From contig JBJOIT010000081.1 of the NCBI GenBank assembly GCA_046046915.1, positions 1-7,630 on the forward strand: 7,630 nt of DNA. The letters are read 5' to 3'. This DNA comes from JBEEJZ01 sp046046915 (GTDB lineage Bacteria > Pseudomonadota > Gammaproteobacteria > Burkholderiales > Burkholderiaceae_C). Positions 1 to 6,986 of this stretch are shown here, one piece after another. The stretch's first letter is position 1. Each line of letters begins with the position of its first letter. The translations under genes were made by a program, and so were the position numbers. Below the pieces are notes generated by a model, which did no database searches, was not told the origin of the DNA, and worked only from the letters and a program-made list of their open reading frames with translations.

Positions 1-2356
1 GCAAATCAATGCTGCGCTGGGCTGCTTCCAACAAAATTTGGGCAGAGACAGCCACTGGTGGCGGTGTCGCGGGCGCCCGCGCAGGGCCAGAGGCCTGCGC
101 ACGACCCGTGTGCCGCAGCAGGGTGGCCACAAGATCGGACAGGTCAAAGGGTTTGCCTACGTGGTCATTCATGCCTGCCTCCAGGCAGGCCTCGCGGTCA
201 GATGACATGGCATTGGCCGTCATCGCAATGATGGGCAGATCGCGCAGACCCAGCTCATTGCGAATCTTCGCAGTCGCGGTGTAGCCGTCCATCACCGGCA
301 TCTGTACATCCATCAGCACCACGTCAAAAGGCACTCGGGCAGACGCCACCGCATCCACCCCCAATTGCCCGTTGTCGGCCAGCGACACTTGGGCACCCTC
401 GTTGGCCAACAGCTCGCGCGCCACTTGCTGGTTGATGGGGTTGTCTTCCACCAGAAGCAGATTCACCCCGGCAAGACGCTTGGGTTTGGGCTTGTCAGGT
501 GTGTTCAAGCCCATGAAGCCAGACACCGACACATCGGCCAAGGTCTTGGCAACCGCAAACCGGGCCCTGAAACCAAAAGCGCTGCCTTGGCCCGGTGCAC
601 TTCGCAATTGCAGGTCCCCACCCATCAGCACCACCAGACGCTGAGAGATCGCCAGACCCAAACCTGTACCGCCAAAACGGCGGGTGGTCGACGACTCTGC
701 CTGGGAAAAGCCGTTGAAGATGTGCTTCTGGTTCTCCGGCGCGATGCCTATACCGGTGTCTTGAACCACAAACTCCAGTAGCACGTCCTGCGCCGTGCGC
801 TCCACCATCCGGATACGCACCACCACGCGGCCTTCGTTGGTGAACTTGATGGCATTGCCACCCAGGTTGATCAGCACCTGCTTCAAGCGCAAATCATCTC
901 CCACCAGGCCACGGGGCAGCTGCGGATCCACTTCGAACACGATATCAAGCGGCTTGCTGCCCAGGTTGGCTGTCAGGATCACCGACAGATCGTGCACCAG
1001 CTGGTCAATCCGGAAGGGCCTGGGGTCCAGCGTCATCATGCCGGCCTCGACCTTGGAGAAGTCCAGGATGTCGTTCAGCAGCGCCAGCAAGGACCTGGCT
1101 GCGCCCTCGGTCTTGGTGGTGTAGTCGAGCTGGCGCAAGGACAACTCGGTGTTTTGCAGCAAGGTCAGCATGCCCAAAATGGCATTGAGTGGGGTACGTA
1201 TCTCGTGGCTCATGTTGGCCAAGAATTGACTCTTGGCCCGACTGGCGTGCTCGGCGGCAGCCTTGGCCGCATGCAGCGATTCCTCAATGGCCTTGCTTTC
1301 CGTGATGTCGGTCCGTATGGCAATGAACTGCTCAGGCCGGCCCGACTCATCCAGCATGGGCACGATGGTGGCATTGACCCAGTACAGCTCACCCGTCTTC
1401 TTGCGATTGCAAATTTCACCGTGCCAGGCTTTGCCTTCGGTGATGGTGTTCCAAAGGTCTTCAAAAAAAGCGCGGGAGTGAAACCGCGAGTTGATCATGC
1501 GGTGGTTTTGCCCCAGCAATTCCTCTCGCCGGTATCCGCTGATGGCACAAAACCGATCGTTGGCATAAGTGATCGCGCCCGCGGCGTCTGTGATGGTCAC
1601 GATGGCGTGCTGATCCAGTGCAAATTTCTGGTTATTGAGCTGGCGACGGCTCGCCTCACGCTCACGTACCAGCACCACGGTGCGAGACAACATATCGACG
1701 ATGCGTTGTATCTCCTCTGGCGCACCGTCCAGACGCAAAGCGGCCACATCCAAGGAACCGGTTGACAGCCCTTGGTCGAGGGCAGCCAAACGCCCCAGAC
1801 CGCCCAACCACTGGGCCAGCTTTGCGCGTATCAGAAACAAACCGCCGACCAGGCTCAGCAAGCCCACCAGCATGACCGACAGCGTCAATGCCCACAGGTC
1901 GTAGGCCACATAGGGTGCATTGAAGACCAAGCGCAAGACGCCATAGTCCTTGCCGCCCACCGTCAAGGGGCGATTCACGTCAAACAGTTGTCCGGCGATC
2001 CAGTTCACAAGCCACCCTGGCGCTTGGCCCTCAGCCGGCTCACGGGTCAAGGCCTGAACCTTGCCCCCTTTCGAGTCTATGAAGGTGACGGATGAAAACA
2101 GGGAACCCTGAACAGATCGGTCCAGGGTCTTGCGCACCGTGTCGTAGTCGCCAATCACAGCGCTGTCCTGCACGGCCTGCACCATCACCTCTACGAGCAT
2201 CACCGATGCGCGCTGGGACTCCTCAACCTGATGCACATACTGATAACGCAAAAACAGACCCAGGCCGCCCAGAGTAAACAGTGCCAGGGTGGCCGCATAC
2301 AGCACGAACACACGTGCACTGAGGGAACGCGGCAACAGCCAGCTTGGATAAGTCAT
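1..2356 (-). CDS. Membrane-bound hybrid sensor histidine kinase with PAS and receiver domains (partial, C-terminus off the left edge)
   Basis: About 785 residues are in view, open to the left edge. Membrane segments lie at about residues 16-36 and 155-176, enclosing a periplasmic region of about 118 residues. A HAMP-like linker (about 177-230) leads to a PAS domain (about 243-355) ending in DITE. HisKA follows, with MSHEIRTPL and phosphoacceptor His384. The HATPase shows the N box with Asn501, G1 box DTGIGI with Asp533, and G2 box GTGLGLAIS near 563. The receiver has acidic pair Glu637-Asp638, phosphoacceptor Asp683 in LMDVQMP, and Lys735 in GKPF, so the phosphorelay residues seen are intact. 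After a Pro/Ala linker the last residues (ILLEAAQRSIDL) resemble the entry to an HPt domain; that is inference. The start ATG directly follows an in-frame TAG and is the only one that keeps the first membrane segment. No Shine-Dalgarno is visible. It starts 31 nt after the solute-binding protein gene, suggesting co-transcription. No partner regulator is in view. Confidence 0.95.
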   Translation of the reverse strand, partial: MTYPSWLLPRSLSARVFVLYAATLALFTLGGLGLFLRYQYVHQVEESQRASVMLVEVMVQAVQDSAVIGDYDTVRKTLDRSVQGSLFSSVTFIDSKGGKVQALTREPAEGQAPGWLVNWIAGQLFDVNRPLTVGGKDYGVLRLVFNAPYVAYDLWALTLSVMLVGLLSLVGGLFLIRAKLAQWLGGLGRLAALDQGLSTGSLDVAALRLDGAPEEIQRIVDMLSRTVVLVREREASRRQLNNQKFALDQHAIVTITDAAGAITYANDRFCAISGYRREELLGQNHRMINSRFHSRAFFEDLWNTITEGKAWHGEICNRKKTGELYWVNATIVPMLDESGRPEQFIAIRTDITESKAIEESLHAAKAAAEHASRAKSQFLANMSHEIRTPLNAILGMLTLLQNTELSLRQLDYTTKTEGAARSLLALLNDILDFSKVEAGMMTLDPRPFRIDQLVHDLSVILTANLGSKPLDIVFEVDPQLPRGLVGDDLRLKQVLINLGGNAIKFTNEGRVVVRIRMVERTAQDVLLEFVVQDTGIGIAPENQKHIFNGFSQAESSTTRRFGGTGLGLAISQRLVVLMGGDLQLRSAPGQGSAFGFRARFAVAKTLADVSVSGFMGLNTPDKPKPKRLAGVNLLLVEDNPINQQVARELLANEGAQVSLADNGQLGVDAVASARVPFDVVLMDVQMPVMDGYTATAKIRNELGLRDLPIIAMTANAMSSDREACLEAGMNDHVGKPFDLSDLVATLLRHTGRAQASGPARAPATPPPVAVSAQILLEAAQRSIDL

Positions 2357-2387
2357 CTAGGAGAGATAGCGACAGAGAAAGCGCTCT

Positions 2388-3248
2388 TCAGCGCAGGTTT
2401 GCGGGAGCGCTCTGATAAAAGTTGCGATAGACCAGATATTCAGCGCCTGTGGAGGGCACAAAGATACTGTTGGCAGGTAGCTTGACCAGCTCCGAGGCGC
2501 TGGCCAGGATGCGCTTTCCTTCCGGATCATTGCCCATTTCCAGGAAAGCACGGCTTACCGCCCGCAAGTCGGTGTCAGGCACATTTTTGGACACCATCAG
2601 CGCCAGGTCATACAAGGGGTCTGACTGCCACAACACACGTACAGGCTTGCCCTCTCGCTTGGACCACCCATCTGTCAATTGCGAGTTGGCGCCCACGGCC
2701 TGCACCTTGCCGCTGGCCAACTGCGCAAAGGCGCCGTCCATATTGCCTCCAAACACCACCTCGATCGGAATGTTGCGATTGATCAACTGCGCGTAAGAGA
2801 ACTTGTAGGCTACCAGCGCCTCAGGCCCCGGAAAGCCAACCGACCTCTGCGCCAGTTGATCCAGCTTCTTGATGGGGGAGTCCGCCAGCACCACGATCTG
2901 GCTGTGGATGGGCGGTGTCTGGCGGCGACCAAACACTTTCCATCCCAAATGGTCGCGCTCCGGGCTGAACAGGTGATTTGAGAACACAAACTCCACCTCG
3001 TTTGCCAAAACGTAGGCTGTGGTGTCCGCCGACGTGCGGCCAATCTTGAGCTGCAGCTTCACGCCACTCTTGCGGGAGACATACTCGATGATGGGATTCC
3101 AATAAGAAGCGGTCAGCTCAATGCCGTATTGGTTGACGGGAGAAAAGCGATACACGCCGTTGTCCTGTGCCTGCACCGGCGCCCAGCATCCCCACGCGAC
3201 GACTGCCAAGCTCGCCTGGATCATCCATTGCCTGAGTTTGATGTTCAT
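2388..3248 (-). CDS. PhnD-like periplasmic phosphate/phosphonate-type solute-binding protein, probable sensor partner of the kinase
   Basis: The 286-residue product begins with a Sec signal peptide (about residues 1-27, cleavage after PVQA). The mature part resembles the PhnD/TIGR01098-type binding-protein fold: an opening strand (YRFSPVNQYG), a WNPIIEYVSRKSGV helix, an IVVLADSPIKKLDQL hinge segment, and a GGNMDGAFAQLASGKVQAVG segment. These align in order with the usual PhnD landmarks. The family delivers phosphate, phosphite or phosphonates to ABC transporters. Here no permease or ATPase is in view; the next gene is a membrane histidine kinase 31 nt downstream, so a receptor role is inferred. 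The STSG-type loop that contacts the phosphonate group in PhnD appears replaced by PGPEAL (about residues 140-145), so the ligand may differ. I chose the ATG at 3248 over one six codons upstream because GAAGGA sits 6 nt before it and the signal peptide then has normal length. Confidence 0.88.
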   Translation of the reverse strand: MNIKLRQWMIQASLAVVAWGCWAPVQAQDNGVYRFSPVNQYGIELTASYWNPIIEYVSRKSGVKLQLKIGRTSADTTAYVLANEVEFVFSNHLFSPERDHLGWKVFGRRQTPPIHSQIVVLADSPIKKLDQLAQRSVGFPGPEALVAYKFSYAQLINRNIPIEVVFGGNMDGAFAQLASGKVQAVGANSQLTDGWSKREGKPVRVLWQSDPLYDLALMVSKNVPDTDLRAVSRAFLEMGNDPEGKRILASASELVKLPANSIFVPSTGAEYLVYRNFYQSAPANLR

Positions 3249-3254
3249 GTCATT

Positions 3255-3260
3255 TCCTTC
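3255..3260 (-). promoter_or_regulatory. Ribosome binding site of the PhnD-like gene
   Basis: On the minus strand GAAGGA lies 6 nt before the ATG at 3248. It favours this start over the in-frame ATG at 3266, which would add six residues (MIEGND) in front of the signal peptide. Confidence 0.65.
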
Positions 3261-3362
3261 AATCATTGCGGCGCGATCTTTGAATGGCCCGCACCAGGCT
3301 CATATCCTAACCCCGCAGGCAGAGCGGGCCCCATTGTCGGCGCCCAGCGCGGCCAGGCTGTG

Positions 3363-4631
3363 TCAGGCCGGGTCGCGGGTGGTGAAAACCGTCAACACGC
3401 CGGTGTAGCCATACAAATGGTGGTGCGCGATCTCGCCCCCCGCAAAAAAGCCGACCAGCGGCACGTCGCCCAGGGCCCGACGGATCAGTTGAAGCTCCGC
3501 ACTGTCACCGCCAAATTGCGGTCCACCCCGGCCTGAACAGCTCACATAAATGGCGCCAGCCATGCGTCTGGCCGGGTGAGGTGCGGCCATCACCGGGTCC
3601 GCCAGAGCGTGCGCCACTTCCAGGGAGAGCTCCTCGGGCTCCAGTTCTTCCCTGATTTCGGTACACACACGCACCAGATCCGCACGGGCAGCGGCTGCGT
3701 TGCGTTGACAAAAAGCCAGCCGGGTCCCCACCTCTACCCATTCCGAGACGGCCACGCCTTGCCGTGTGGGGTCGAGGCCAAGGATATGACGCACCAAGAC
3801 ATCACTGCCGAAACTGCCTGAGCGTTTGACAGGGTCGGCCCCTTCTGTATCACCGGGCAACAGACCGACCAGGGTGGCCCGCACCTGACTGAGTGCCGTT
3901 TGGGGTTCGTCCAAACTCACATCCAGGTCCTGCAACAAGACCTGCAAAGCGGGCTGACCGTCCAACTCCAACACCAGGTTACGCTCGGCGGCGGTTACCA
4001 CCCGGGTGGGCGATACAGGCTGGCAACCCTGTGTGACACGCGAGACCAAGGGCACATCTTCATCGAAGGCCACGCCACTCAACCCACCACTGAAAACGCC
4101 ACTTGCAGCGCCCTGCCCCCGTATGTTGCCATCGCCTCCAACGGCAAACTGCACCGACCCCAGACGGCTCGCTGATACGCCACCGAAAAGGTAGCCCGAC
4201 GCGGTCCGCTCAGACATCTCAAACAACAGCTCGGACAAATCGGGACTGGCCCCGTCTGCGTGAACCAGCGCGCAATGCGCCTCGAAACCGATATTCAAGG
4301 GCGCCACGCCCGAAAAAACCCGGTACTGATGTGCGGGCACGTCACACAACATGACTACCAACGCAGGCTCGTCCAGATACTCAACGTTGTTGGCAGCCAC
4401 ACCAATGCCCACCGTGCCTGACCAATCTGTGACTTCTGGCAACTCGCCACTGATCAAGGCCAGCAAGTCTTGGGCATGGGGCGCGTAGTGGTCGGTGATG
4501 TAAACCAGGCCGAGCGTGGGGGCGCTGGCGTACCCCGGGCTTGCCATATGCGCCCGCAGTTGGGCCAAGACCAAACCAACGGCTACCTGCCACTGGGGAT
4601 GGGTGGCATGACCATAAGGAAACAAATTCAT
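3363..4631 (-). CDS. FIST-domain (FIST_N plus FIST_C) signal-transduction protein
   Basis: This 422-residue soluble protein has no signal peptide or membrane segment and should be cytoplasmic. FIST_N covers about residues 38-225, including LGLVYITD, a GTVGIGVAANN segment near 72-82, and a Gly-rich LFGGVSASR stretch near 148-156. FIST_C covers about 226-410. Its end is highly typical: VSCSGRG near 363-369, then VPLVGFFAGGEI and GYTGVLTVF. FIST is a predicted small-ligand sensory module found alone or fused to kinases, chemoreceptors and cyclic-di-GMP enzymes, and stand-alone versions often lie beside signalling genes. That fits the binding protein/kinase pair downstream, though a 114-nt gap separates them. 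The frame stays open 63 codons further upstream, but that part overlaps phaM and is Arg/Pro-rich shadow sequence. I chose the ATG at 4631, which has AAGG 7 nt before it and starts a normal-looking N-terminus. Ligand and partner are not evident. Confidence 0.92.
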   Translation of the reverse strand: MNLFPYGHATHPQWQVAVGLVLAQLRAHMASPGYASAPTLGLVYITDHYAPHAQDLLALISGELPEVTDWSGTVGIGVAANNVEYLDEPALVVMLCDVPAHQYRVFSGVAPLNIGFEAHCALVHADGASPDLSELLFEMSERTASGYLFGGVSASRLGSVQFAVGGDGNIRGQGAASGVFSGGLSGVAFDEDVPLVSRVTQGCQPVSPTRVVTAAERNLVLELDGQPALQVLLQDLDVSLDEPQTALSQVRATLVGLLPGDTEGADPVKRSGSFGSDVLVRHILGLDPTRQGVAVSEWVEVGTRLAFCQRNAAAARADLVRVCTEIREELEPEELSLEVAHALADPVMAAPHPARRMAGAIYVSCSGRGGPQFGGDSAELQLIRRALGDVPLVGFFAGGEIAHHHLYGYTGVLTVFTTRDPA

Positions 4632-4680
4632 GAGAGGGCCTTTGAGAGGCGCAATGCCACAACAGCCCGACGCACCGCAA

Positions 4681-5424
4681 TCAACGTGATCGGGCGGTGC
4701 TCTTGGCTGGCGCCTTTTTGGCGGGCGCCTTCTTGGCTGCAGCTTTTTTAGCCGCTGCAGGCTTGGCTGCTGGCTTCTTGGCAGCGGCTGCCTGGGTCGC
4801 GCTGACAGCCGCAGCCACACCTTGGGTCGCCTTGATGGCTCCCTTGGTCAGGTCTGCCGCCATGGTCTTGGTGGCGTCAAAGGCAGCGTTTTGCGTGGCC
4901 TCTTTGAGGGCGGTAGAGGCAATTTGCTGAAACTGCTGGGTCAGCGCGCCCCACAATTGGATGGGATCCACCAGAGGCGATTTCGCCTCAGCCGCCGCCG
5001 GCCCGGCAGCAGCATCTTGAGCTGGAGCGGGTTCGGGAGCCTCCTTGGGCGCCGCACGCACGGCCGGCTCAGGCTTGGCTGCAGGGGCCGCATCGGCGGC
5101 AACGTCCATAGGCTTGATCTTGAAAGCATTGGCCACCTCGGCCATGCTCACATTCATACCCTTGAGGGTGGCCAGCGTCATCTTTTGAACTTCGAGGGCC
5201 TGTATGGTGGCCTTGAGGGCCGTGGCATTTTGATCCAGCCAGAATTGCACCGTCTTGAGCTCGCTGATGCGCTTGTCCAGTTCTTCCACATTGAGTGATG
5301 GCGCAACCCAGTTGGCGAGGTTGGGCATTTGCGGCATGCTGCCAGCAGCACCCTTGGTCAGATTCTGTAAAAAATCGAAACCAGGCACGAATTTGCCAAA
5401 ACCGGTGCTGTCTGCGTTGCTCAT
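4681..5424 (-). CDS. phaM: PhaM-type polyhydroxyalkanoate granule multifunctional regulatory protein
   Basis: The 247-residue product has three parts. The conserved N-terminal region (about 8-105) carries FGKFVPGFDFLQNL, MPQMPNLANWVAPSLNVEEL and a predicted helix rich in LKTVQFWLDQNATALKATIQ; this is the PhaM signature. A Pro/Ala/Glu linker (about 110-150) and a helical stretch (about 152-210) follow. The tail (about 212-247) is a Lys/Ala/Pro-rich, histone H1-like repeat. PhaM of Ralstonia eutropha binds and activates PHB synthase PhaC1 and tethers PHB granules to the nucleoid, with the basic tail binding DNA; the same role is inferred here. The ATG at 5424 is preferred over an in-frame GTG at 5430 because AGGAG lies 5 nt before the ATG but overlaps the GTG. 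The FIST gene starts 49 nt downstream on the same strand with no obvious terminator between. No phaC or other PHB gene is in view. Confidence 0.92.
   Translation of the reverse strand: MSNADSTGFGKFVPGFDFLQNLTKGAAGSMPQMPNLANWVAPSLNVEELDKRISELKTVQFWLDQNATALKATIQALEVQKMTLATLKGMNVSMAEVANAFKIKPMDVAADAAPAAKPEPAVRAAPKEAPEPAPAQDAAAGPAAAEAKSPLVDPIQLWGALTQQFQQIASTALKEATQNAAFDATKTMAADLTKGAIKATQGVAAAVSATQAAAAKKPAAKPAAAKKAAAKKAPAKKAPAKSTARSR
4702..4791 (-). repeat. Low-complexity AAKKPA-type repeat coding for the basic tail of PhaM
   Basis: This stretch encodes residues about 212-241 of PhaM, a run of short imperfect units such as AAKKPAA, AAAKKAAA and AKKAPAKKAPAK. At the DNA level it appears on the plus strand as recurring ggcgcctttttggc- and gcttggctgc-like units. 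The resemblance is to eukaryotic histone H1 tails and bacterial AlgP/Hc1-like proteins, consistent with non-specific DNA binding. Such repeats can change length by slippage. Confidence 0.8.
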
Positions 5425-5429
5425 GTTCA

Positions 5430-5434
5430 CTCCT
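5430..5434 (-). promoter_or_regulatory. Ribosome binding site of phaM
   Basis: AGGAG on the minus strand lies 5 nt before the ATG at 5424. It overlaps the alternative GTG codon at 5430, which therefore is unlikely to be the start. Confidence 0.7.
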
Positions 5435-5509
5435 GTGGGGTTGCCAACATCAATGGCAGAAGCTTACTCCATGCCACTGACAGCGGCCCCAGCAGCCGTC
5501 TGCGCTAGA

Positions 5510-6025
5510 TCAATGCTTGTGATGGCTGTGGTCCATCTCCTTGCCATGGCCATGAGCGTGGTCACTGGTGGCACCCGCCTTGACGCTTGGGCCGGTGCCC
5601 ACCGGCAGTTTGAGCTCCAGACGGCTCTCCTGTCCTTTGGCGTCCTTGAATACCAGGGTCAGGGGCACCGACATCTCCTTACCTAATGGCTGCTTCAGGT
5701 CCATCAGCATGACGTGAAAACCCCCTGGCTTAAGCTCCAAGACCTTGCCAGCAGGCAAATCCAGTCCCCCCTGTACGGCGCGCATCTTCATGACATCGCC
5801 CTCCAACTTCATTTCATGCACTTCCGTCACGCCCGCCATTGGGCTGCTGGCCGACACCAATTTAGCTCCCGTCTTGGATGTAAGCGTCATGAAGGCGCCG
5901 GTGGCCTTTTGCCCCTGGACAGTAGCGCGCGCCCAGGCGTTTTGAACGGACACATCTTGGGCATGAAGAGGGCTCAAGCATCCTAAAGTCAGGGCGGTCA
6001 AAAAAAATATCTGCGTGAATTTCAT
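5510..6025 (-). CDS. PCu(A)C-family periplasmic copper chaperone with His-rich C-terminal tail
   Basis: The 171-residue precursor has a signal peptide (about 1-22, cleavage after LHA). The mature domain contains the copper(I) site of the PCu(A)C/DUF461 family: His70, Met81 (ten residues later), His104 and Met106 (HVM), within EVHEMKLEGDVMKM and LKPGGFHVMLMDL. It ends in a tail rich in His and Met (DHAHGHGKEMDHSHHKH), a probable extra metal-binding segment. The family takes up copper in the periplasm and passes it to the CuA or CuB centre of cytochrome oxidases, often with Sco proteins; no Sco gene is in view. The ATG has AGGA 7 nt upstream (6033-6036). A DUF2946 gene lies 137 nt upstream on the same strand, a pairing in keeping with copper handling. 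Identification is firm; the oxidase it serves is not known. Confidence 0.95.
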   Translation of the reverse strand: MKFTQIFFLTALTLGCLSPLHAQDVSVQNAWARATVQGQKATGAFMTLTSKTGAKLVSASSPMAGVTEVHEMKLEGDVMKMRAVQGGLDLPAGKVLELKPGGFHVMLMDLKQPLGKEMSVPLTLVFKDAKGQESRLELKLPVGTGPSVKAGATSDHAHGHGKEMDHSHHKH

Positions 6026-6162
6026 GGTTTATTCCTAAAAACGGGTGTGTGCTTTATGGGCTGAGGCCGTGTGAACCTCTCACTGCTCGGAATGGTCACG
6101 AGCCGACCTTGGCAACAGTTCAGCAACGCTCAAGCAAGCGCTGCACGACTTACAACAGAGGA

Positions 6163-6522
6163 TCAGGAAAAAGCTGGGGGTCCGCGCGCAGGCGGCGGCG
6201 CGGCGATACGCAGGAGGACTGGTGCGGTCTGGGCGGCCGCCGGAACCGGTTGTCCAGGCCGGGGGACGAACAGGACCCCCATCGGCACCGGTGGTAAGTC
6301 CACCGCGCTTGCGCACAAGGGGCAGTCCATCGATGGCAACACCGACTCCGCATCAGTGCCGTCGATCGTCTTAACCATCACCTTCATTGCACCAGAGCCG
6401 GTACAGACCAGCAGGATGTCCTGCGGCTTGATCAGAGGCGATGCGACAGCAGCACCCAAAGACAACACAAACCACGCCAGCACCAGGCGCAGGATGAGTG
6501 AAAAGTGGCGTGCAGACCGCAT
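6163..6522 (-). CDS. DUF2946-family small exported or membrane protein with a CPLC motif
   Basis: The 119-residue product begins with a basic segment and a hydrophobic stretch (about residues 8-28, ending GAAVAS), either a signal peptide or a single membrane anchor. The rest has a conserved-looking LLVCTGSGAMKVMV block (Cys40), then MDCPLCA with Cys67 and Cys70, and a Pro-rich end (APPPARGPP). This layout matches DUF2946, a family of unknown function often found beside copper chaperones and TonB-dependent receptors; the PCu(A)C gene downstream fits that. The paired cysteines and nearby methionines could bind a metal such as copper, but that is inference. The ATG at 6522 has no clear Shine-Dalgarno before it. 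A CATAAT hexamer lies 7-12 nt upstream of it; if it were a -10 element the transcript would be nearly leaderless. The gene faces away from the VOC gene. Confidence 0.82.
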   Translation of the reverse strand: MRSARHFSLILRLVLAWFVLSLGAAVASPLIKPQDILLVCTGSGAMKVMVKTIDGTDAESVLPSMDCPLCASAVDLPPVPMGVLFVPRPGQPVPAAAQTAPVLLRIAAPPPARGPPAFS

Positions 6523-6563
6523 GTTCAGAATTATGGCGTAAGGCCCGGCGTTAGCATTGCCTA

Positions 6564-6977
6564 ATGAAAAGCCTGTTTCACTTTGCCTTCAATGTCAGCC
6601 ACTTGGACGACGCACGCGCCTTTTACGGTAGCGTGCTAGGGTGTGCAGAAGGCCGATCAACGGCCACTTGGGTGGACTTTGATTTCTTCGGTCATCAGTT
6701 ATCGCTGCACCTGGGCACCCCCTTCAAGACCGAGCGCACCGGCCATGTGGGTGATCACCTGGTGCCCATGCCGCACTTTGGACTGGTGCTAGGGCTGGAA
6801 GACTGGCAAGCCCTGGCAGCGCGCCTGACCGCTGCCAAGGTCGAGTTCATATTGGCGCCCCAGGTGCGCTTTGAAAGCCAACCCGGCGAGCAATGGACCA
6901 TGTTCTTTTGCGACCCCTTTGGCAACCCGATCGAAATCAAGGGCTTTCGCTCATTCGACACGGTTTACGCCACTTGA
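6564..6977 (+). CDS. VOC-superfamily (glyoxalase/dioxygenase fold) protein
   Basis: The 137-residue single protein carries two beta-alpha-beta-beta-beta modules. The first opens with FHFAFNVSHLDDARAFYGSVLGC, typical of the family. The second contains PHFGLVL and ends with FFCDPFGNPIEIKGF. Likely metal ligands are His6, His71 and Glu124, in the usual positions for the one-domain fold. VOC members include glyoxalase I, extradiol dioxygenases and antibiotic-resistance proteins; sequence alone does not tell which, so no substrate is assigned. The ATG lies inside CCTAATGAAAAG and has no convincing Shine-Dalgarno, so translation may start from a short leader. The MarC-family gene starts 9 nt after the stop codon and is probably co-transcribed. 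Confidence 0.88.
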   Translation: MKSLFHFAFNVSHLDDARAFYGSVLGCAEGRSTATWVDFDFFGHQLSLHLGTPFKTERTGHVGDHLVPMPHFGLVLGLEDWQALAARLTAAKVEFILAPQVRFESQPGEQWTMFFCDPFGNPIEIKGFRSFDTVYAT

Positions 6978-6986
6978 GGCGCAATC

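Noticed and set aside
992..1765. Long plus-strand open frame of 257 codons
   Set aside because: It lies entirely opposite the PAS, HisKA and HATPase region of the kinase, whose motifs are intact; it resembles no family and is an antisense shadow of GC-rich coding DNA.
3312..3328. Possible terminator hairpin after the FIST gene (CCCGC/GCGGG stem with 7-nt loop on the minus strand)
   Set aside because: Only 5 bp of stem and just two T residues follow, so it does not meet the usual pattern of an intrinsic terminator.
4632..4820. 63-codon N-terminal extension of the FIST frame
   Set aside because: It overlaps the 3' end of phaM in another frame, is Arg/Pro-rich low-complexity sequence, and the ATG at 4631 has its own ribosome binding site.
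5485..5506. GC-rich imperfect inverted repeat between the copper chaperone gene and phaM
   Set aside because: The stem is broken by a mismatch after 3 bp and no T-tract follows, so a terminator is not supported.
6071..6541. 156-codon plus-strand open frame opposite the DUF2946 gene
   Set aside because: Composition is that of a shadow frame; the minus-strand product has a hydrophobic leader and a CPLC motif in a family-typical layout.
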